Both the position numbers and the translations under genes were made by a program. 64,000 nt of DNA, taken from Ananas comosus (lineage: Eukaryota; Streptophyta; Magnoliopsida; Poales; Bromeliaceae). Under the pieces are notes generated by a model. That model was not told where the DNA came from and ran no database searches. It was given only the letters and a program-made list of their open reading frames with translations. Below, piece by piece: positions 11,486-22,164 of the stretch; the stretch's first letter is position 1, and every line of letters starts with the position of its first letter. The stretch spans positions 62,001-126,000 of the forward strand of contig NC_033639.1 of assembly GCF_001540865.1 (NCBI RefSeq), in the 5' to 3' direction.

Positions 11486-12181
11486 TTCTTCATCTCCTCC
11501 GACTTTGTTCTCATCGATCCACTAACCCTTTTGAACTGCGCCTTGATCGGCGCCAGACTCTTCTGCCGTCGCATCTTGCTGTGCGAGCTCACGTGCCCTC
11601 CGAATGCCTGACCGTTCGGGAACGCCACCCCGCAATTGCTGCACCAAAATATTTGAACGTCTTTAGAACCCTGCAAGACCTGCCCCAACAGATACGTGTT
11701 GATGGCCTCCCAGTTCAGGCAGATCGGGTCGCCGCTAGGGTTTAGGTAGCTTTTGTTTTGGACATTGTAGGTGTTTCGAATATCCATGCACAACATTTGG
11801 TCCATTCGGTTCATGAGATTCAATCCAAAATAGCCCATCAATGGTGAAGGCGGTTGTTGTTGTTGTTGCTGCTGCTGCTCTGGTGAAAACAGCGGTGGCG
11901 GGAAATTTACGTTGCATGGTTGAAGAAGGATTACTGTTAGAGTCGGTATGAACGCAGGGTGGTTGTTCAATGTCGATCGGAGGGGATCGAATAACGTTGG
12001 CGGAGAAGAGAGCGCAGTGTTGAGTGCTGCAGTGTTTTGATTGGCGGGAGGTGTCGATATCAGTAATAAGTTGTTCGGTGGGAAAAAAGAGAACTGGTTG
12101 TTCAATGTCTATGGAGAAAGAAGCTTCTTTAGGGTTGTTTTGGTTAAGGAGAAGCTCGAGTTGGTGGCTAAGATCATCCAT
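11413..12181 (-). CDS. single C2H2 (QAFGGH) zinc-finger protein, frameshifted as read
   Basis: Putative nuclear transcription factor of the plant Q-type C2H2 class. The largest open frame (11413-12105, 230 codons) begins at an internal Met and contains one finger, C155-x2-C158-x12-H171-x3-H175, with the core NGQAFGGH, a variant of QALGGH. Residues 76-84 are a glutamine run. The C-terminus has an 11-lysine run, encoded by a CTT microsatellite, in a basic tail that could serve as a nuclear signal. The likely native start is at 12181 (MDDLSHQLELLLNQ), which has a TATA-like element upstream. That frame joins the finger frame only if one T is removed from a six-T run near 12083-12088. The partial paralogue at 16139-16746 has five Ts and reads through in one frame. 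The gene is therefore either a recent pseudogene, a sequencing error, or uses the internal start. No specific orthologue was recognised. Confidence 0.7.
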
Positions 12182-12240
12182 GGAGGGAGGGAGGGAGACA
12201 GAGATATGGGTGTGGAATGCATAGATATGAGAATTAGGGT

Positions 12241-12252
12241 TGTATATATAAA
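12241..12252 (-). promoter_or_regulatory. TATA-like element of the zinc-finger gene
   Basis: TTTATATATACA on the minus strand lies about 60 bp upstream of the proposed ATG at 12181. The same element is retained in the duplicated copy at 16636-16647. Confidence 0.45.
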
Positions 12253-12477
12253 GATGGTCATGTAATATTACTGTGAGTGAGGTAGTGCCGTTGCCTTTAA
12301 TGAAGTTCCTCAAGGTTGTAATTATAGCCTGAAGATTCTCAACGATATTGTAGATATATGCAACGTTTCATGTATCACTTATTAATTACGTAGCTTCAAC
12401 TAGTGTGGCTCCAAATTACCTAAGTAGTTATCAACGTCATGTATTTCCTAGTTAGCTACAAGTGAGAAATTCTTCGA

Positions 12478-12601
12478 TCCATTGTATAAAAAAGCCTATG
12501 CCGAATGCATTTCATGTTTAAACATCTTTCATTTATCAATCCAATGTATAAAAAAGCCTATGCCGAATGCATTTCATGTTTGTACATCTTTCATTTATCA
12601 A
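12478..12601. repeat. 62-bp tandem duplication, two copies
   Basis: The unit begins TCC(A/T)ATGTATAAAAAAGCC and ends CTTTCATTTATCAA. The copies at 12478-12539 and 12540-12601 differ at only a few positions. It lies upstream of both flanking genes. Confidence 0.85.
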
Positions 12602-12891
12602 TCGTTCATTTCATGTTACATTTCGATCTAAGATATCTAGATAACTTTGTAAATTTTTTTATTTAATTTTTATTGATTGGATCAAAAAAAATATCATAGG
12701 ATGAAAGCTTCATAAACAAGCGGTATAGTAATATGTAAATACACATGGTCTAGGTAATAAGTTTCCTTCTTATATTTTTGTTTTGCCCAAATTCAATTCT
12801 ACCGCGCCTTTACATACCCACTGGCCCTACCTACGTACCCACTGGCCCTACCTCTCTTCGCGGCCATTTATTAGGCCGACGCCACCTTGGG

Positions 12892-12899
12892 TATAAATA
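12892..12899 (+). promoter_or_regulatory. TATA box TATAAATA
   Basis: A perfect plant TATA box within GGGTATAAATATGTG, about 160 bp before the ATG at 13054. The intervening leader is C/A-rich and contains a ~57-bp tandem duplication (CAGAACGTCCACAACACACA at about 12915 and 12972), as expected for a 5' untranslated leader. Confidence 0.6.
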
Positions 12900-13053
12900 T
12901 GTGTGCACTCCTCACAGAACGTCCACAACACACATTGCCAACAACAGAAACACTCTAACTCACGCAACCTCGCAGAACGTCCACAACACACATCGCCCAC
13001 AACAGAAACACTCAACTCACCCAACACCAAAATCCCTCCAACAAAAGTTCAAA

Positions 13054-13191
13054 ATGAGTGCACTACAAACAATTATCTTACTGCTGTTCATCCTTAGTTC
13101 CATCGGCGCGGATGGCATCCCAGGTGGTGGCGCGGATAGCGTCCCTAGTGGCGGGTGGGAGCTACTTCAAAAAGTATTGGAGTATCGGTGA
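13054..13191 (+). CDS. 45-residue putative secreted peptide
   Basis: The frame MSALQTIILLLFILSSIGADG... has a short polar N-terminus, a strongly hydrophobic core (residues 6-18) and a small-residue region (SSIGA) fitting signal-peptidase cleavage. The predicted mature part is a Gly-rich stretch (PGGGADSVPSGGW) and the end LLQKVLEYR. The chosen ATG is the first after a good TATA box and long C/A-rich leader. A longer in-frame upstream extension exists but would place the signal peptide internally. The ending may be truncated: immediately downstream another frame reads WSIGDAHAIAS. Together with GGW this faintly recalls the N-terminal region of plant cystatins, so this could be a frameshifted cystatin gene. 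That idea is weak. No family is assigned. Confidence 0.5.
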   Translation: MSALQTIILLLFILSSIGADGIPGGGADSVPSGGWELLQKVLEYR

Positions 13192-13298
13192 TGCACATGC
13201 AATTGCTTCATACTGATCACGTGATTATTTTTTATCGTACTGACTTTGGTCATTCCAATCTCTCCCTCCCGCGTATAGTCAGCATTATATCATGTCGT

Positions 13299-13403
13299 TG
13301 GTGTAATTTTATTACAGTTGATATATTGGAGGGATACTGATGCTGTTGGTGTAATTTTATTACAGTTGATCATGTTGTTGGTGTAATTTTATTACAGTTG
13401 ATA
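13299..13403 (+). repeat. 26-bp motif repeated three times
   Basis: GTTGGTGTAATTTTATTACA plus GTTGAT occurs at about 13299, 13344 and 13376, just downstream of the small secreted-peptide frame and possibly in its 3' untranslated region. Confidence 0.8.
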
Positions 13404-13754
13404 GATGGTTGTACGTGCAGTGGAAGATAAATTAGAGCTCGGTATCAATATTGCCTGTTGTTGAATTTTTTTAAGTTTTTACTAATTACTGTATTATTAG
13501 ATTAGATCCAAAGACCGACAGTAAAAATATCTATTATTTTATGTCCTTTTTTATCTCCAAAATACCCTTCTACTTACCTTTTTCTTAACTATCTACAAAA
13601 TTAATGATGAATAAAAAGAATATATTTTCTTCTTTTGAGGTATTTAAAAATAGAATATTAAAAGACCAACTACTACCATATTCAATACCTTGAAAGGTAT
13701 TTTTTTTTTGTCGTACATTCTCTTTTTTTTTTCTATTGGTAAAATTAAAAATGT

Positions 13755-14495
13755 CCGTGGACCGGGTCGGGTCTGGATAATTAATATACTGTACCCATAC
13801 CCTAAAAAGAAATGGTTACAAAAAATATATATATACCCTACCCATTTAACTTCGGGTCGGGTCCGGGTCTGGGTACTAAAGTTTCTAATATACCCATCGG
13901 GTCTATTTGAGCGGGTCTGGGTAGTGACTACCCGTATACTACCCGTTCAAAATCGGATATGGATCGGATCTAAATCAGGTACGGATATCCGTATAAATAT
14001 ATTTTTTTATAAACTTTATTAAATAGTCAATAAACAAACTATATTGTTGACAATGAAATATTATTGGCGGAAATGAAATGAAAAAAAAGAGTAGAAAACA
14101 AAGAGTAAAAAAATTAGAAAAAAGTAATGAGTAAAAGAGACGGCTAGGGTTTCATTAGGATGAAAATACATAGTGACTCATCATCTATAAGTCATATTAA
14201 AATTGATCCTTCAACTTCAAAAGTTTTTTTTTTTTTATTTACTATCGGATATTTCATCGGGTCCGGGTCAGGGTCCGGATTTGAAAACTATTCCGGACCC
14301 TACCCATTTAAAAGTTAGGTTCGGGTCAGGTCCAAATCGGGTATGGGTATAAAATATCCGGACCTATACCCGAAATTTTAATGGGTAATTTTTTTTATTC
14401 GTATACTATTCATTTTTTATCGGGTCCGGTTCGGGTCCGGTTCGGGTCCGGGTAGGGTCCGGATCGGATATGGGATATCGGATATTTTGGACACC
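13755..14495. mobile_element. GGGTCCGGGT-rich non-autonomous element
   Basis: Both ends are dense in GGGTC(C/G)GGGT and ATATCCGGATATGG phrases (13755-13990 and 14255-14490), with an AT-rich middle. The outer phrases ATGTCCGTGGACC on the left and, in reverse, GGTGTCCAAAATATCC on the right are weakly inverted. This composition is common in plant DNA-transposon derivatives. The exact class is not determined. Confidence 0.4.
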
Positions 14496-14892
14496 TTTAG
14501 GTAAAATTTCCTTTAAAACCCATCCTATTTGGCATTAACCAATCAAAATAAATTTTGGTTGATGTCCTCTCAACTTCAATTTATGTTTATTTGAATTATG
14601 CGTATTTTGTTTTAATACTTGATAAAAAAAACAATAGTTCTTATGTTATATATATTAACATAAATGTATAGACATTAAATAACATAAAACAACAGTTCTT
14701 GTGTTATATATATTAATATATATGTCTATACATTAATAGTGGTAACAATGTAAATTACATAGTTTTGTGGCTTCTAATAAAGTGGAATATATTTAAAAGA
14801 GCTTATAAAATTATAAAAAATAAAATATTTAATTTAACAGTAATTTAAAATAATTGTAATAACAAATTATGCAAGAGCATCCATAAAATAAA

Positions 14893-15744
14893 TACGGTTG
14901 ATAAGGCTATTTAAAATTGTCTTAGGAGGTATTTTAAGGTTTAGAATTTAAGATTTAAAGTTTATTGAATTTTAAACAAATTTTTATTTGACAAAATTAA
15001 ACATTGCCTTTGTAATTATGTGTAACATGCAAGCTGAGTCCAATTTTCTAGTAGTAATAAAAAAGCTGAGTCCAATTTTCTAGTAGTAATAAAAAAAATC
15101 GAGTCCAATTTTCTAGTAGTAATAAAAAAGTCGAGTACCTACGATTCATTTTTATCTTCTCCAAACGTTTAGTTTGTTTAGTGATAGCTGAAAGATGTAT
15201 AAACAAAATTCATACATGAATCCAAATCCGTCGAATTTTTATTTTTATATTCGTATCTGAAACTATTTTTGTTTAACTTCAGATAAATTTGCTCTGTTTG
15301 GATTTAAATTCGAATAAAACTTTGAATATCAGTACCTATTGACATCCCTACTCTCCATTTAATTAAGGGTCCATTTATGTATACACGTTGCTCTCCATTG
15401 TACTCCAATAATCTATAAACGTGACATAATTTGATTGGATTTTTAAATTTTAATTTATTAGTGTGGTCTTTATGAAAGTCAAACTCAAAAACTTAATGAG
15501 ACAACATACATAAAAAAACAAATCAATGCTTTAGAAATAGAGCAATTTTAGAAATATAACAATAATTATAGAATATCTTTTTAAAAATGACAATTATTAT
15601 AAGCTAGGGCTACTATACTTTTATGACAATAATTACAAGCTAGGGCTACTCTAATTATAGAATATCTTTTTGACCGTTGGATAAAGGAACATGCGGTTAG
15701 GATGATAGTAGTCCCCGAGGGTTGAGTGGGTGGTTGTTTAATAG
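14893..15744 (+). repeat. segmental direct repeat A
   Basis: Begins TACGGTTGATAAGGCTATTT and ends inside a MITE at GGTTGTTTAATAG. It matches 16753-17646 in the same orientation with high similarity. It contains four copies of a ~32-bp minirepeat (GAGTCCAATTTTCTAGTAGT) at about 15030-15130. Its MITE is cut at the point where an LTR fragment begins. Confidence 0.8.
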
Positions 15745-16138
15745 TTCTTACGTCATCTGTTTTGTTGTTTGTTTCAGAGCCATCCGCATCGGGAGAGGCT
15801 AGGGATCGTGGCAATGGGTTAACGACTAGCTAGAGCCCCTACGGAGCTATTTTAAATGGACTCGACATCATCTTTCTTTTTGTATCTTGTGGAAAGATGT
15901 ATTATGTATTTGGTTTAGAGATTATGTTAAACTTTTGGATTTAGTTGTATATATTTTGGATCTCTTTATGCTAGAATATTAGTGATTTTATTTTACTCGC
16001 TCTGATAGCCTTGTTAGGACTTTATCTTATTCATTTCTAGTTTTTGGTAGACGCCTTGTGTGCACTGTGGTTGTTTGGTGTACACGGCGGGTCTGTGCGC
16101 GCACCGGGCGGGCTTCTGCTGGGTCCCGGGGCGTGACA
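15745..16138 (-). mobile_element. LTR retrotransposon LTR fragment
   Basis: On the minus strand the segment begins TGTCACGCCCCGGGACC, a start typical of a class of plant Gypsy LTRs, and continues with GC-rich then AT-rich sequence. The 16138 edge abuts duplicated zinc-finger sequence and the other edge abuts the interrupted MITE. The 15745 edge is inferred from loss of homology, not from a seen CA terminus. Confidence 0.5.
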
Positions 16139-16746
16139 GGTAGCTTTTGTTTTGGACATTGTAGGTGTTTCGAATATCCATGCACAACATTTGGTTCATT
16201 CGGTTCATGAGATTCAATCCAAAATAGCCCATCAATAGTGAAAGTGGTTGTTGTTGGTGGTGGTGTTACTGCTGCTTTGGTGAAAACAGCTGTGGCGGAA
16301 AATTTACGTTGCATGGTGGAAGAAAGATTACTGTTGGAGTTGGTGTGAACGCAGGGTGGTTGTTCAATGTCTATCGGAGGGGATCGAATAACGTTGGCGG
16401 AGAAAAGAGCGCGGTGTTGAGTGCTGCAGTGTTTTGATTGACGGGAGGTGTCGATATCAGTGATAAGTTGTTCGGTGGGAAAAAGGGAACTGGTTGTTCA
16501 ATGTCTATGGAGAAAGAAGCTTCTTTAGGGCTGTTTTGGTTAAGGAGAAGCTCGAGTTGGTGGCTAAGATCATCCATGGAGGGAGGGAGGGAGAGAGATA
16601 TGGGTGTGGAATGCATAGATATGAGAATTAGGGTTGTATATATAGAGATGGTCATGTAATATTACTATGAGTGAGGTAGTGCCATTGCTTTTAATGAAGT
16701 TCCTCAAGGTTGTAATTATAATCTGAAGATTCTCAACGATATTGTA
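16139..16746 (-). pseudogene. partial duplicate of the C2H2 zinc-finger gene
   Basis: Nearly identical to about 11741-12350, covering promoter TATA, start codon (MDDLSHQ) and the N-terminal half, but ending before the zinc finger. The six-T frameshift of the 11413-12181 copy is absent here, so the N-terminal frame reads on through FFPPNN. It then stops at a nonsense codon (TCG to TAG, after FDPLR) near 16371. Without the finger it cannot make a functional factor. The remaining gene sequence is replaced by an LTR fragment. Confidence 0.85.
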
Positions 16747-16752
16747 GATGCA

Positions 16753-17646
16753 TACGGTTGATAGGGCTATTTAAAATTGTCTTAGGAGGTATTTCAAGGT
16801 TTAGAATTTAAGATTTAAAGTTATTGAATTTTGAACAAATTTTTATTTGACAAAATTAAACGTTGTCTTTGTAATTATGTGTAACATGCATTGCACGTCC
16901 AATTTTCTAGTAGTAATAAAAAAGCCAAGTCCAATTTTCTAGTAGTAATAAAAAATCGAGTCCAATTTGTAATAGTAATAAAAAAGCCGAGTCCAACTTT
17001 CTAGTAGTAATAAAAAAATCGAGTCCAATTTTCTAATAGTAATAAAAAAGCCGAGTACCTACGATTCATTGTTTATCTTCTCCAAACGTTCAGTTTATTT
17101 AGTGATAGCTGAAAGATGTATAAACAAAATTCTTACATGAATCCAAATCCATCGAATTTTTATTTTTATATTCATATCTGAAACTATTTTTGTTTAACAT
17201 CAGATAAATTTGCTCTGTTTGGATTTAAATTCAAATAAAACTTTGAATATCAGTACCTATTGACATCCCTACCCTTCATTTAAGGGTCCATTTATCTATA
17301 CATGTGCTCTCCATTGTACTCTAATAATATGTAAACGTGACATAATTTGATTGGATTTTTTAATTTTAATTTATTAGTGTGGTCTTTATGAAAGTCAAAC
17401 TCAAAAACTTAATAAGACAACATACATAAAAAAACATATCAATGTGTTAGAAATAGAGCAATTTTAGAAATATAATAATAATTATATAATATCTTTTTGA
17501 AAATGACAATAATTACAAGCTAGGGCTACTATGCTTTAATGAGTATAGACCCTTTTGTACTTATAAGTTTTTGACCGTTGGATAAAGGAATATGCGGTTA
17601 GGATGATAGTAGTCCCCGAGGGTTGAGTGGGTGGTTGGTTGAATAG
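16753..17646 (+). repeat. segmental direct repeat A'
   Basis: Second copy of 14893-15744. The minirepeat here has five or six units (about 16895-17060), and the MITE at the right end is intact, so this copy better represents the original locus. Confidence 0.8.
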
Positions 17647-17744
17647 TATAATATAACGGGAGGAAATAATCAAAAGGCTAAATCTAACAATCGAAAACTT
17701 ATAAGTACCAAAAAGCCTATACTCATAGGAGTATAGTAGCCGGA
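17522..17744. mobile_element. MITE with GGCTACTATRCT terminal repeats
   Basis: The left end GGGCTACTATGCTTTAATGA and the right end read in reverse, CCGGCTACTATACTCCTATG, are followed on both sides by TATAGRCC...TACTTATAAGTTTT. This gives inverted repeats of about 55 bp. Related pieces occur at 6098-6337, 15650-15744 and 30300-30350. Confidence 0.75.
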
Positions 17745-19664
17745 CTCACAATTACAATATATCAATGCCTTAACAAACAAATGAAGAAAAGAAAAAAATA
17801 ACAGTTGAAAAACAGTGAAAGAAAGGAATTAAGGAAAAAAAAACCCTTAGGGAGCCGGGCAACGTCAAAGGGGCATGTGTTTTATTTTTCATTTTTTGAA
17901 ATGTGAATGTATTAAATTTGCGCCTATGGACATACATTATAAAATATAAAGACTCTGCAAATAGCCTTTGCTACTTGCATATCTTATACTATTTAAATTG
18001 AGAGAACATTCCATACATGTGGCAATTGGGGAGGTGTTTTGATACACGTGGCAATCAGGGACGTTCCCCCTTCTCTCCCCAAACCCCTTCCCTAAACCGA
18101 CCGCACCTCTCCAAACCTATTCCCTGAACCGACCGCACCTCTCTCTCTCTTTTACCGTCTATCTGCCTCATTCTCTCTCTCCTCCTCCCTACATCTCTCT
18201 CTACCCTCCTGAACCGAACGCCAACCCTCTCCCCCCAAACCCTTCGCTCCCTCTCTCTCCCTCCTAAACAGAACGCCCATCTCTCTCATTCTCTCTCTCG
18301 TGCGCCATCTCTTTACATCCCTCTCTCTCCCCCCCCACCGCTCTCTCTCTCTACCATCTATGCTTCTCTGTCACGCTCAACCGATCGCCCCTCTCTCTCT
18401 CTCTCTTCGATCCTGGGCTCTGCCGCGCTCTCTCTCTACCATCTCTGGTCCTCTCTCACACTCAACCGATCGCCCCTCTCTTTCTCTCTCTTCGATCCTG
18501 GAGAGAACAGTGTGGATCCTCTCTTATCAGAACCCCTACGGCTATCCCTATTGTGGCGTCTACAGGTGACCCCTATCCCTATACCTCTGGCCTCTACAGG
18601 TAATCTTCTCTCTCGCCTTTCTATTTACTGTTGTCTGCTTGCCTTAGCCGGCTCTATGCCGTCCGTTCAGCCTTCTACGGCTGCGATGGTGTGTTGCACT
18701 CTCCATGGCCCCTAACAGTAGATCTATTTGCCTCCTACTCCTCAGAGGGGCACGAAAAGAAACGACCCCTAGGTTGTTTGACCCCTATAACCATTGTGAG
18801 ATCTTACAAAAAAAATGGAAAGATCTCCTGAGATTTTACTTGATATCTGTTTAATCCCTATTGCCAGAAGCTCTGTTCAAAAAAAAAATTTCTAAAGATA
18901 TTCTGAGATCTTAAAAATAAATAGGGAGATATCCTGAGATCAATTCTGTCATCATCATGTCTGTTTTTTTACTTGAAAAATTGACAACTCTAGCTTCCTG
19001 GACAAAAGGCTTATACTTCAAAAAAAATTCCCTAAAGCCTGCTGGACAATAAGGTGTTTAAGATTTTGTGTGTTTCTGAGCCTATAAATAGCATGTACTG
19101 TTTAGCCAAAAAAAACAGTACGAGCCTCTCTCTCTGCAGTGCAAGGTGAGCTATTCTGATTGGCTGCAGACCCCTCTATCTGTTCCTATATACTGGCTTC
19201 TTACATTTGGACCACCTCTACACTAGCTGGTGTTTGCTCATGAAAAACTATTGGATTGGGAAGGTTGCTTGGGTATTCCATGCAAAGGCAACCATCTGCC
19301 ACAGATTGGACGGCCTTTCTATGCGAACCCATCTACTACTACCTATTGCCTGGCACTGCTATATTGGGGGTTTTCTAATGTCTTTGTTCCTGCTGTCTCT
19401 ATTTTCTAATGTCCATATTCTTGATTTCTTTGCTTCTTCATCTAATTTCTTTATTTTTTTGGAGGCAATGATGACAACTGTATCAAAAAAGTAAAAAACT
19501 CTGAACTTTCTTTGGGTTGTTAAACTGCATGCTGTTTCGGGAGAGAAATTTTTTGCTTGCCGCTTCTTTTTCCTGTATGCAATCTTTTCCGCCCCCAGAA
19601 AGCATGGCTTCTGTGTTCTGTAGGAGGGCAACCATCTAACAGAGATTGGACGACCTAATAAAGG

Positions 19665-20499
19665 TGTTGAGGCCAAAATTAAAAATTAACATGCCGACCT
19701 AACCCACGTATGAGCCAAAAAAATAAGAACACGTGGTACACCAGGAGTCGGCAATAAGGCGCCTGAAGGTTGAGAGGGTTTAGGCGGGAACGGTTGAGAA
19801 GTGGGGCGTAACTTCCATGAGAAGTGGGCGTAACTTCCATGATCATGGTTACAACCACTCCCCTTACTACTTTCAACCAACCAATAATGTGGGTTGATAT
19901 TACTATAAATAGTAATTTTGAAACCTGCAATAAGAGTCTTTTTCCCCCCTGAACGAGAAGACCATCTTTATTTCCTCTGCAATTTTATCGTTTTTCTAGG
20001 AGTAGTCTAAATGTAATCTTTTTCTTTTCTGCATTTACTGCTTTCCTAGGAGTAGTTTTTAAGTTAGATTTTCAGAGTCTGTATGCCCCCGGGCACACTC
20101 TGTTATAAACTAGATTTTCAGAGTCTGTATGCCCCACGGGCACACTCTGTTGTAAACTAAATTTTTAGAGTCTGTATGCCCTTCGGGCACACTCTGTTTT
20201 ATTAATATATAAAGGCATTCGACTCTTTCAGCGGACCAATCACTGTGTTTTTCATATATTCGGCTCATCAGCCGACCCAAGACTCTGTGCATTTTATTAA
20301 TTCGGCTCATCTAGCCGAACCGATTCTACAGTAAAGGTTTTCGAACTCGGCTGATCCGATCCCTTATCAGCCGAATCGCTTGATCCAGTCGAAGGGCGCA
20401 AACTTCGAGGGTCACTAATCGTAGCCGTTTCGCTTCCCGACACGTATCCTGAGGAAGATCTTTGACCGGGTCAAAGAGGACGAAAATCGGCTCCTAACA
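19665..20499. mobile_element. solo LTR with 5-bp target duplication
   Basis: TGTTGAGG...CCTAACA, flanked by AAAGG on both sides (19660-19664 and 20500-20504). This is direct proof of an LTR insertion reduced by recombination. It contains a TATA-like ACTATAAATAG near 19900. The flanking Helitron sequence is continuous once it is removed. Confidence 0.9.
20073..20215 (+). repeat. three tandem hairpin units inside the solo LTR
   Basis: Each unit reads TTTTCAGAGTCTGTATGCCC, a 3-5 base loop, then GGGCACACTCTG. The arms CAGAGT-TGTGCCC pair to make a stem. There are three copies about 55 bp apart, with loops CCC, CA and TTC. A role in LTR transcript 3'-end formation is possible but inferred. Confidence 0.75.
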
Positions 20500-21496
20500 A
20501 AAGGGAAGCCATCTAATACTGTTTGTTGACTGATGCTGCTATATTGGGTTTTTCTTTTGCATTTTATGGCCCTGTCTTCTCTCCCAGAATGAAGTTCGGC
20601 CGAGATTTGCCCATGCAAGTGACGACGGAAATGCTTTACTTGGTTCCATTTCTCACACTTTACCTGAGCCTACCTATTTTATTTGTTTGGTTATGTGTTC
20701 TAATTACTTCCTTCATGTTTGTAATCATTTATTATCTGTTTTATTTCCTTACTCTTCTTTCCAAACTGTGTTTCTTACTTCTTTGTTTTCTTTTCTTTAC
20801 TTTACTGTTTTGCTTTCTCTGCCCTTCTCCTTTATTTACTTGGTTTTTTCTTTTGGTTCCTGCTTTCCTTGGTTTTTTTTTTTTTTTTTTACTTCACTTT
20901 TCGAGGCGATGATGACTATCTCTTACGTTCCATTTACATCTTGTGGCTATCTTATTCCCTGCGACTTCTACCTCCCTTTACGAATCGAGGGTTGTTGTGG
21001 ATTCAATTTCTTCCTCCCTATGCCTTTCTTTAAAAGAACGGAGGGTTGTAGTGGATTGGCACATTAGAAAGCAACTGTCTACACTAGACAGTACGGCTTT
21101 TCCATGCGCAACCATCTATCACTTCTCCTCTTCTTGCCTTACTTGCTCTCTTTTTTTTTCCCCTCCCCCTGCGCTCCCCGACAGCAACTTTTCTTCAATG
21201 TACCGGGTGTAATTGGCATTCCTGCCTTGCGGTGCGGTCACGCTGATGTTAGTGAACTATTCATTCTAGGTTGGATAGCCTAATTAAAGGCAACCACCTT
21301 CTAATGCATTTTCTGTTATTGCTTACTACCATGGGTTTGGTTGGATGCTACCACCTACTGTAAAGCTTATGGCGAAAAAAAAAAAAGAGATGATACATGC
21401 TTTCCTGTTAGACCTGAGCCTCACCGTTTTTCTTTCTTCTATTTTTCATAAATTTTTCAATAAAAGAACTTACTATACATTCTTTCTTCTTTCTAT

Positions 21497-22164
21497 TATA
21501 TTGTTAAAAGGTACAAATTAAATACCATTGTTGAAGATAATACCAGTTCTGCAAATTTTACCATCTTCGGCAGATTGGCCCAAGATTTGATTCATATTCC
21601 GGCTCAAAACCTCGCTACTTCAGCTGGTTTAGATAAATTTACTCTTCCTCCTGCAATTAAAACAATTATTGGAAATGAACATATTTTTCAAATAGTACCT
21701 GACATACACAGGTTTAGAACAACTGTTCTTTCTTTTAAGGTTGCCAAAATTTTTAATATTCAATACGATATAAAGGAGAATACTTCTTCGTCTAAAACTT
21801 TAATGATCAAATGTGAAGAAAAACTTGATTCGCCTACCACTCACAAAGAAGTTCACAAAGAATTATTTGAGGAAGCATCCCCAAGTACAACCATTTCGTT
21901 TAGGTGATAATTACATATTTACTTCCATGTTTGCTTTATGTTATTATATGTGTTTGTCTTTGCGTTTGTGTGTTTTTCAAAGCAACTGAGATATATTGTT
22001 TTACCTACAGCTCTCCGCCATCTGCCGATGATATAAAGGAGATCCAGCCTGCCAAAAAAAAAAAGACTTTGGTGAGTTAGAATTTACTTCATTTCTTACA
22101 CCTAAGGTTATGTTAAACTAATATTTTTTATTGTGTTCTCTATTTTTATTTGCAGTTTTGGTGA
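21497..22164 (+). CDS. RPA70 DBD-C-like protein fragment, three exons (Helitron cargo)
   Basis: Resembles the C-terminal OB fold of the replication protein A large subunit, a domain frequently carried by plant Helitrons and expected to bind single-stranded DNA. Exon 1 (to 21903) reads RYKLNTIVEDNTSSANFTIF..., matching the family pattern R-Y-K-L-x3-V-x-D-x-T-x-S-A-x-F-x-x-F. It continues through IGNEHIFQI and FRTTVLSFKVAKIFN. An ATG within the domain lies at 21575. Exon 2 (22011-22071) and the last exon (from 22156, stop at 22164) join in frame with GT-AG introns and encode SPPSADDIKEIQPAKKKK followed by TLFW. The KKKK may be a nuclear signal. The upstream zinc-ribbon part of DBD-C was not found, so the protein is N-terminally truncated. 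It is probably a captured or decayed copy. The splice model is my inference. Confidence 0.6.

Noticed and set aside
11735..12313. 192-codon minus-strand frame as a separate protein
   Set aside because: Only its first ~30 codons from MDDLSHQ are meaningful (the N-terminus of the zinc-finger gene). The rest is the shifted frame of the same gene.
13755..14495. GGGTC-rich ends as telomere-type DNA
   Set aside because: The motif is GGGTC(C/G)GG, not TTTAGGG, and occurs at both ends of a discrete element.
14893..17646. Repeats A and A' as the two LTRs of a retrotransposon
   Set aside because: They do not start TG or end CA, there is no primer-binding site after A, and they contain a MITE and a minirepeat. 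A segmental duplication explains them better.
18090..18500. CT-rich region as a coding exon
   Set aside because: Open frames are Ser/Leu/Pro runs caused by (CT)n. The repeated CAACCGATCGCC phrase suggests tandem duplication.
20523..21212. Overlapping open frames as a membrane protein
   Set aside because: T-rich, low-complexity Helitron DNA gives hydrophobic frames in all three phases. None is preserved by codon logic.
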